From NCBI GenBank assembly GCA_003560175.1, contig PWIZ01000303.1, positions 1-11,175 of the forward strand: a stretch of DNA of 11,175 nucleotides, given 5' to 3'. The stretch comes from Halomonas sp. Lineage in GTDB: Bacteria; Pseudomonadota; Gammaproteobacteria; Pseudomonadales; Halomonadaceae. Shown here one piece after another: positions 6,968-11,175 of the stretch; position 1 is the stretch's first letter; each line of letters begins with the position of its first letter. Below the pieces are notes generated by a model. It saw only the letters and a list, made by a program, of their open reading frames with translations, did no database searches and was not told the DNA's origin. The position numbers and the translations under genes are program-made.

Positions 6968-7900
6968 TCACTCGACCTGCCAGTCGCGCAGGTTGTCGGC
7001 GGTCAGCGCCACGATCTTCTGGCGCGCCTCGGGGGTGATCCAGGCATTGTGGGGCGTGACGATCAGGTTCAGCGGCTCGCCCAGGGCGTCGATGAGCGGG
7101 TGGCCGTCGCGAGGCGGCTCTACCGGCAGTACATCGACGCCGAGCCCCCCCAGACGACCCTCGCGCAGCGCTTCCAGGGCGGCGTTCTCGTCGATGATGC
7201 CGCCCCGGGCGCAGTTCACCAGCAGGGCGCCGGGCCTGAGGGTCGCCAGCAGATCGGCATCGACCAGGTGGCGGGTGGCCTCGCCCAGCGGACAGTGCAG
7301 GCTGATGATGTCGGCAACCGGGGCGAGCTCGGCCAGGCTCGGGCGGCTATCATCCGCCTTGCCGGGCCGGGCCGCGAAGGTCACGGCCATGCCGAAGGCC
7401 TCGGCCAGCTGGGCGACCCGGCTGCCGAGCACCCCCTGGCCGACGATCACCAGGTGCTTGCCCTCCAGCTGCAGGGTGCCGTGGTCCATGCGGCAGAAGA
7501 AGGGGCTCTCGCCCCAGCGCCCAGCCGCCACGTCGCGCTGGTAGAGGGGCAGGCGGTTGGCCAGGGCGAGCATCAGCATCAGGGTATGCTGGGCCACGCT
7601 GGCGGTGCCGTAGGCGGTGACGTTCTTCACCGCGATGCCGAGGCGCTCGGCGGCGGCCATGTCGATATTGTTGGTGCCGGTGGCCAGCACGCAGATCAGC
7701 TTCAGGTCGGGCAGGGCCTCCAGGGTCGGTGCATCGAGCACCACCTTGTTAACAATGGCGACCCGGGCCCCAGTCAACCGTTCCCGGGCCTCGGCGGTGC
7801 TGCTCTGCTGATGGACGGCCAGGGAATCGACCCGGTCGCGGATCGGAGCAAGATCGATATCGGGGCCAAGACTGGCGGCGTCGAGGATAACGGCGTTCAT
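6968..7900 (-). CDS. D-2-hydroxyacid dehydrogenase (glycerate/hydroxypyruvate reductase-like)
   Basis: This 310-residue protein belongs to the D-isomer-specific 2-hydroxyacid dehydrogenase family, interconverting 2-ketoacids and D-2-hydroxyacids. The catalytic triad is present: Arg232 (NCARGG), Glu261 (LPVEPP) and His284 (TPHNAW). The Rossmann loop is GQGVLG (154-159). The ATGTNNID block (73-80) and TPH-AW resemble glycerate dehydrogenase/HprA. The second Rossmann strand ends AARPG rather than in an acidic residue, which hints at NADP(H) use. The start is set at ATG 7900, not 8011, because AAGGAAG lies 8 bases ahead and homology begins there. It leads the operon with ribokinase and nucleoside hydrolase. 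Exact substrate is unknown. Confidence 0.9.
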   Translation of the reverse strand: MNAVILDAASLGPDIDLAPIRDRVDSLAVHQQSSTAEARERLTGARVAIVNKVVLDAPTLEALPDLKLICVLATGTNNIDMAAAERLGIAVKNVTAYGTASVAQHTLMLMLALANRLPLYQRDVAAGRWGESPFFCRMDHGTLQLEGKHLVIVGQGVLGSRVAQLAEAFGMAVTFAARPGKADDSRPSLAELAPVADIISLHCPLGEATRHLVDADLLATLRPGALLVNCARGGIIDENAALEALREGRLGGLGVDVLPVEPPRDGHPLIDALGEPLNLIVTPHNAWITPEARQKIVALTADNLRDWQVE

Positions 7901-7937
7901 CGGGTTGGCTTCCTTGTGGTGCCTTGGGCGGCGTGCC

Positions 7938-7968
7938 TTGCCCACGAGGGTGCCGGGCACGCTATAAT
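7938..7968 (+). promoter_or_regulatory. Sigma-70 promoter for the zinc-ribbon gene and aspS
   Basis: A perfect TATAAT (7963-7968) is preceded by TTGCCC (7938-7943) with a 19-base spacer, slightly long. Transcription would start near 7975, giving a leader of about 105 bases ahead of the zinc-ribbon gene. It is the best promoter-like sequence in the window and probably drives aspS as well, since only 56 bp separate the two genes. Confidence 0.55.
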
Positions 7969-8080
7969 GTCGCGCTTTGGCAGGCTTGGTTTCGCGACGG
8001 GCCGGCCACATAACTGTTATCGCCGGGAACCCCCGGCAGCGTCCTGATCTGGGTCCCGTGATTTCCGGAGTGATTAAACC
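7969..8080 (+). other. Structured 5' leader of the zinc-ribbon gene
   Basis: Downstream of the TATAAT lies a perfect dyad, ATAAC-T-GTTAT (8010-8020). Next comes a 6-bp hairpin, GCCGGG with CCCGGC (8022-8027 and 8032-8037, loop AACC). GCCGG of this hairpin could instead pair with CCGGC at 8002-8006, so two folds exclude each other. The gene's ribosome site GGAGTG follows at 8067-8072. It resembles no riboswitch class I know; a role is unproven. Confidence 0.3.
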
Positions 8081-8386
8081 ATGCCCATCTACGAATACGA
8101 GTGCAAGGCCTGCGGTCAGCGCCTGGAAAAGCTGCAGAAGCTCAGCGCCGCGCCGCTGACCGACTGCCCCGCCTGCGCGGCCCCCGAGCTCGTTCGGCTG
8201 GTCTCGGCGGCCGGCTTCCGCCTGGCCGGCGGCGGCTGGTACGAGACCGACTTCAAGTCGGGGGGCAAGAAGAACCTGGCCGGTGATTCGGCCGCCACCG
8301 GTGACGCCCCGTCGTCGAATAAAGCCGTGTCGAATCAGACACCGCCAGACTCGGCATCGCCGAAGAAGAAGGATGCGGCGGCCTGA
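8081..8386 (+). CDS. FmdB-family zinc-ribbon protein
   Basis: This 101-residue protein has the FmdB/CxxC zinc-ribbon domain at its N-terminus. The opening [12 protein letters not shown] is the family hallmark, and two CxxC pairs (Cys8/Cys11 and Cys29/Cys32) would bind one zinc. A short conserved-type segment, [13 protein letters not shown], follows near residues 52-64. The last 40 or so residues are low-complexity, rich in Ala, Ser, Lys and Pro, and probably disordered. Function of these proteins is unsettled; regulatory or nucleic-acid binding roles have been suggested. ATG 8081 has GGAGTG 8 bases upstream. It shares a strand with aspS 56 bp downstream and they are likely co-transcribed. I know this gene order from other gammaproteobacteria. 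Confidence 0.9.
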   Translation: MPIYEYECKACGQRLEKLQKLSAAPLTDCPACAAPELVRLVSAAGFRLAGGGWYETDFKSGGKKNLAGDSAATGDAPSSNKAVSNQTPPDSASPKKKDAAA

Positions 8387-8442
8387 GAGCCGACGACCGT
8401 TCCGCCACTTCCCTCATTACACGCTATAAAACAGGATACGAC

Positions 8443-10242
8443 ATGCGCAGCCATTATTGCGGCCAGCTCAACGAGACCCTGGTAGACCAGACGGTCACCC
8501 TGTGCGGCTGGGTGCATCGCCGCCGTGACCACGGGGGCGTGATCTTCCTCGACATGCGCGATCGCGACGGCATCGCTCAGGTTGTGGTCGACCCCGACAC
8601 TGCCGAGGCCTTCGCCACCGCGGACCGCGCTCGCAGCGAGTATGTGCTGCGCATTCAGGGCCGCGTGCGGCTGCGTCCGGAAGGCACCCAGAACCCGGGC
8701 ATGCCCACCGGCATGATCGAGGTGCTGGCCAAGGAAGTGGAGGTACTCAACACCGCCGCCACGCCCCCCTTCCAGCTCGACGAGCACGGCAAGGTGGGCG
8801 AGGAGGTGCGTCTCAAGCACCGCTACATCGACCTGCGCCGTCCCGAGATGATCGAGAAGCTGCGCCTGCGTTCGCGGATCTCGCATAATGTGCGCGCCTT
8901 CCTCGAGGGGCAGGGCTTCCTCGACATCGAGACCCCGATCCTGACCCGAGCCACCACGGAAGGCGCCCGGGACTACCTGGTGCCGAGCCGCACCCATCCG
9001 GGCAGCTTCTTCGCGCTGCCCCAGTCGCCGCAGCTGTTCAAGCAGCTGCTGATGGTGGCCGGCTTCGACCGCTACTACCAGATCGCCAAGTGTTTCCGCG
9101 ACGAGGACCTGCGCGCCGACCGTCAGCCGGAATTCACCCAGATCGACCTCGAAGCCTCGTTTGTCTCCGAGGACGATATCATGGGCATCACCGAGGCGAT
9201 GATCCGCCAGCTGTTCCAGGAGGTGCTCAAGGTCGAACTCCCCGAGTTCCCGCGCATGACCTGGAGCGAGGCGATGAACCGTTTCGGCTCCGACAAGCCG
9301 GACCTGCGCATCCCGCTGGAGCTCACCGATGTCGACGACCTGATGCAGCAGGTGGACTTCAAGGTCTTCTCCGGCCCGGCCAGCGCCGCGGATGGCCGCG
9401 TCGCCGCCCTGCGCGTGCCGGGGGGGGCCAAGCTCTCCCGCAAGGAGATCGACGCCTACACCAAGTTCGTCGGCATCTACGGCGCCAAGGGTCTGGCCTG
9501 GATCAAGGTCAATGAGCGTGCCAAGGGCATCGAAGGCCTGCAGTCGCCCATCGTCAAGTTCATGGAGAGCGTGGTCGAGGCGCTGCTCGACCGCGTGGGT
9601 GCCGAGGATGGCGACATCATCTTCTTCGGGGCCGACAAGGCGCGCATCGTCAACGAAGCGATCGGTGCGCTGCGCGTCTGGCTGGGCGAGGATCTCGACC
9701 TCTACACCCAGACCTGGGCGCCGCTGTGGGTGGTGGACTTCCCGATGTTCGAGGCCGACGACGATGGTCGCTTGAGCCCGCTGCACCATCCCTTCACCTC
9801 GCCCTCCTGCAGCCCCGAGGAGCTCAAGGCCAATCCGGCGGCGGCCCTGTCGCGGGCCTACGACATGGTGCTCAACGGCACCGAGCTGGGTGGCGGTTCC
9901 ATCCGTATCCATGACCAGGCGATGCAGTCCAGCGTGTTCGAGATCCTCGGCATCGGCGAGGAGGAGGCCCGCGAGAAGTTCGGCTTCCTGCTCGATGCCC
10001 TGCACTATGGGGCGCCGCCCCACGGCGGCCTGGCCTTCGGCCTCGACCGCCTGGTGATGCTGATGGCGGGGGCCCGCACCATCCGCGAGGTGATCGCCTT
10101 CCCGAAGACCCAGAGCGCCGGCTGCCTGATGACCGACGCCCCGGGCGAAGTGAGCGGCGATCAGCTGCGCGAGCTCAGTATCCGGCTGCGCCAGAAGGCT
10201 AAGCCGGAAGGTCAGAAAACCACGCCGGAAGGGCAGGAGTGA
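8443..10242 (+). CDS. aspS: Aspartyl-tRNA synthetase, probably nondiscriminating (Asp/Asn)
   Basis: This 599-residue class II synthetase attaches aspartate to tRNA-Asp. It has an N-terminal OB-fold anticodon domain (about 1-105), a catalytic core carrying motif 2 ([16 protein letters not shown], from about 218), the bacterial-type insertion domain (about 290-420), and motif 3 ([11 protein letters not shown], with Arg536). Length is normal for bacterial AspRS. His30 and Gly81 correspond by context to His31 and Gly82 of Pseudomonas aeruginosa AspRS, reported to allow recognition of tRNA-Asn. E. coli's discriminating enzyme has Leu and a Lys-containing stretch there. Misacylated Asp-tRNA-Asn would then be amidated by GatCAB, which is not in the window. 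The ATG has AGGA six bases upstream. The C-terminal tail carries a small repeat (PEGQ twice). An 8-G run lies inside the gene at 9420-9427. Confidence 0.97.
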   Translation: MRSHYCGQLNETLVDQTVTLCGWVHRRRDHGGVIFLDMRDRDGIAQVVVDPDTAEAFATADRARSEYVLRIQGRVRLRPEGTQNPGMPTGMIEVLAKEVEVLNTAATPPFQLDEHGKVGEEVRLKHRYIDLRRPEMIEKLRLRSRISHNVRAFLEGQGFLDIETPILTRATTEGARDYLVPSRTHPGSFFALPQSPQLFKQLLMVAGFDRYYQIAKCFRDEDLRADRQPEFTQIDLEASFVSEDDIMGITEAMIRQLFQEVLKVELPEFPRMTWSEAMNRFGSDKPDLRIPLELTDVDDLMQQVDFKVFSGPASAADGRVAALRVPGGAKLSRKEIDAYTKFVGIYGAKGLAWIKVNERAKGIEGLQSPIVKFMESVVEALLDRVGAEDGDIIFFGADKARIVNEAIGALRVWLGEDLDLYTQTWAPLWVVDFPMFEADDDGRLSPLHHPFTSPSCSPEELKANPAAALSRAYDMVLNGTELGGGSIRIHDQAMQSSVFEILGIGEEEAREKFGFLLDALHYGAPPHGGLAFGLDRLVMLMAGARTIREVIAFPKTQSAGCLMTDAPGEVSGDQLRELSIRLRQKAKPEGQKTTPEGQE

Positions 10243-10266
10243 TCGCGGACCTGCTCTGAAGCAGCA

Positions 10267-10295
10267 GACACCGGCGCCCCAAGGGCGCCGGTGTC
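10267..10295 (+). terminator. 13-bp perfect hairpin after aspS
   Basis: GACACCGGCGCCC (10267-10279) pairs perfectly with GGGCGCCGGTGTC (10283-10295) around the loop CAA, 24 bp after the aspS stop codon. It is the strongest hairpin in the window. It lacks a T-run, being followed by GTATGATGG, so it could be a weak or Rho-assisted terminator, or a 3'-end stabiliser separating aspS from ruvC mRNA. Confidence 0.5.
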
Positions 10296-10330
10296 GTATG
10301 ATGGCCACTCGCCAGGCCAAGGAGGCCACC

Positions 10331-10375
10331 ATGCCGATATCTCACCGGCTCGCAGCGGGCGGGCGACCATGCTGA
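10331..10375 (+). CDS. Candidate 14-residue leader peptide overlapping the ruvC start
   Basis: An ideal ribosome site AAGGAGG (10319-10325) lies 5 bases before ATG 10331. That ATG opens a 14-codon reading frame, [14 protein letters not shown], ending at TGA 10373-10375, which is 7 bases into ruvC in another frame. The ruvC ATG itself has only a weak GGGCG site, so ruvC may be translated by coupling to this leader. A -10-like TATGAT (10297-10302) sits upstream, with no good -35. It resembles no known leader peptide; it may be a coincidental ORF behind a displaced ribosome site. Confidence 0.35.
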   Translation: MPISHRLAAGGRPC

Positions 10376-10908
10376 TCCTCGGCATCGACCCCGGTTCCAG
10401 GATCACCGGCTATGGCGTGCTCGATGTCTCCACCTCGACACCGCGCTATGTGGCCAGTGGCTGCATTCGCATCCAGGCCGATGACCTGGCCCAGAAACTG
10501 GCCCAGGTCTACGCAGGGGTCAGCGAGTTGATCGCCGTTCATCGTCCAGCCGAGTTCGCCATCGAGCAGGTGTTCATGGCGAAGAACGCCGACTCGGCGC
10601 TCAAACTCGGCCAGGCCCGGGGCACCGCCATCGTCTGCGCCGCCAACCACGGTCTGCCCGTCAGCGAATACGGTCCTCGCCAGATCAAGCAGGCGGTGAC
10701 CGGTACTGGGGCCGCCGACAAGGCCCAGGTGCAGCATATGGTCACCGCGGTGCTGGGGCTTTCCGCCACGCCCCAGGCCGATGCCGCCGATGCCCTGGCC
10801 ATCGCCCTGACCCATGCTCATGCGCGCCGTGGCCTGCTGCAGACGGGCAGCTTCGGTGGTCACAAGAGCCGCAAGAAGGGCGGCTCCTGGCGCGATTTTC
10901 GACCCTGA
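10369..10908 (+). CDS. ruvC: Crossover junction endodeoxyribonuclease RuvC
   Basis: This 179-residue nuclease resolves Holliday junctions by paired symmetric nicks, working with the RuvAB branch-migration motor. The four metal-binding catalytic acids are all present at the E. coli positions: Asp7 (GIDPGS), Glu66 (FAIEQVFM), Asp138 and Asp141 ([11 protein letters not shown]). The C-terminal tail is basic ([13 protein letters not shown]). Length is usual for the family. The start at ATG 10369 is set by homology, since RuvC proteins begin just before LGIDPGS, even though the adjacent ribosome site is weak. An in-frame upstream start at 10291 would add 26 unrelated residues and lies in the aspS hairpin. 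The gene follows aspS by 126 bp, without the yebC gene that lies between them in Pseudomonas. Confidence 0.96.
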   Translation: MLILGIDPGSRITGYGVLDVSTSTPRYVASGCIRIQADDLAQKLAQVYAGVSELIAVHRPAEFAIEQVFMAKNADSALKLGQARGTAIVCAANHGLPVSEYGPRQIKQAVTGTGAADKAQVQHMVTAVLGLSATPQADAADALAIALTHAHARRGLLQTGSFGGHKSRKKGGSWRDFRP

Positions 10909-11059
10909 CGACGTCGCCTAGCCGCGATATCCCCAGACGACTCGCAGGGTTGTCGAACGCTGTTTCAGCACGGACTGGCCAGCCATGCGAGCGACCAGTA
11001 TAGTGGCGTCACTGGCGGCGTCTGCCGCCTTGGCTGACGTGAAGGACACGGATTTCCCC
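10909..11059 (+). promoter_or_regulatory. ruvC-ruvA gap with candidate ruvA promoter
   Basis: TGGCCA (10976-10981) and TATAGT (10999-11004) are separated by 17 bases, a fair sigma-70 promoter (4 and 5 of 6 matches). In the predicted leader a 6-bp hairpin, GGCGGC with GCCGCC (11014-11029, loop GTCT), lies ahead of AAGGA (11042-11046). I looked for a LexA box of the form CTG-N10-CAG here and upstream of ruvC and saw none. Confidence 0.4.
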
Positions 11060-11175
11060 ATGATTGGACGCCTGCGTGGCACCCTGCTCGAGAAGCAGCC
11101 TCCCTGGCTGATGGTGGACGTGGCCGGTGTCGGCTACGAGCTCGAGGCCTCCATGACCACCCTGGTGGCCCTGCC
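11060..11175 (+). CDS. ruvA: Holliday junction branch-migration protein RuvA (5' end only)
   Basis: The first 38 codons of ruvA are present before the window ends. The start [28 protein letters not shown] is the typical RuvA N-terminal OB-fold, including the family's IGRLRG opening and the V-GVGYE block. RuvA forms a tetramer that holds the four-way junction and recruits the RuvB motor. AAGGA lies 13 bases before the ATG, a little far. A 151-bp gap with its own promoter-like sequence separates it from ruvC. The helix-hairpin-helix domains and the expected ruvB gene lie beyond the window. Confidence 0.95.
   Translation, partial: MIGRLRGTLLEKQPPWLMVDVAGVGYELEASMTTLVAL

Noticed and set aside
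6506..8047. 513-codon plus-strand open frame opposite rbsK and the hydroxyacid dehydrogenase
   Set aside because: Both minus-strand genes have complete catalytic motifs and good ribosome sites; this frame has neither and is explained by GC-driven lack of stops.
8425..8430. TATAAA just before aspS as its own promoter
   Set aside because: It would start transcription only a few bases before the ATG, leaving the AGGA ribosome site near or outside the mRNA; no -35 is visible.
8335..10332. 665-codon open frame on the minus strand opposite aspS
   Set aside because: It lies opposite a certain aspS. Its translation is rich in His, Gly, Ala and Asp, as antisense frames of high-GC genes usually are, with no recognisable domain.
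1..11175. A new defence system, mobile element or CRISPR array
   Set aside because: All sizeable genes belong to known housekeeping or metabolic families. No direct-repeat array, integrase, transposase, toxin-antitoxin pair or compositional island was seen.

Overview
The window is high-GC bacterial chromosome, with dense genes, short gaps and codon use typical of high-GC genomes. The protein sequences point to a gammaproteobacterium, probably a Halomonas-like or Pseudomonas-like oceanospirillad or pseudomonad. The clearest clues are an aspS resembling the Pseudomonas type, a zinc-ribbon gene directly before aspS, and ruvC and ruvA after it. The genus is inferred from sequence character; no search was run. 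No phage, transposon, CRISPR, tRNA or rRNA features were seen.

Layout, left to right. (1) 1-252: the 3' end of a ClsA-type cardiolipin synthase. (2) 317-1234: a LysR-type regulator resembling the hypochlorite sensor HypT/YjiE, with a LysR-type operator candidate just upstream that overlaps the cls stop codon. (3) 1261-2355, minus strand: a NadM-Nudix fusion gene (NMN adenylyltransferase plus Nudix hydrolase) broken by an in-frame TAA at codon 51. (4) 2481-3425: a six-helix YihY-family membrane protein. (5) 3521-4564, minus strand: a leucine dehydrogenase-type amino-acid dehydrogenase. (6) 4768-5040: acylphosphatase. (7) 5037-7900, minus strand: a probable operon transcribed as D-2-hydroxyacid dehydrogenase, ribokinase, nucleoside hydrolase. 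(8) 8081-8386 and 8443-10242: FmdB-type zinc-ribbon protein and aspartyl-tRNA synthetase. (9) 10369-10908 and 11060-11175 (cut by the window end): ruvC and ruvA, encoding Holliday-junction resolvase and branch-migration subunits.

How they fit together. The minus-strand operon reads as nucleoside salvage: the hydrolase releases ribose, ribokinase makes ribose 5-phosphate, and a 2-ketoacid reductase or glycerate-type dehydrogenase of unknown link leads the operon. The right end is housekeeping: translation (aspS), then recombination repair (ruvC, ruvA). AspRS carries the His/Gly pair reported for the nondiscriminating Pseudomonas aeruginosa enzyme, so it probably also charges tRNA-Asn for the transamidation route.

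I found no convincing new multi-gene system. The observations most worth checking are the nonsense codon in nadM, a 14-codon leader ORF with a perfect ribosome binding site that overlaps the ruvC start, and the AspRS specificity residues.
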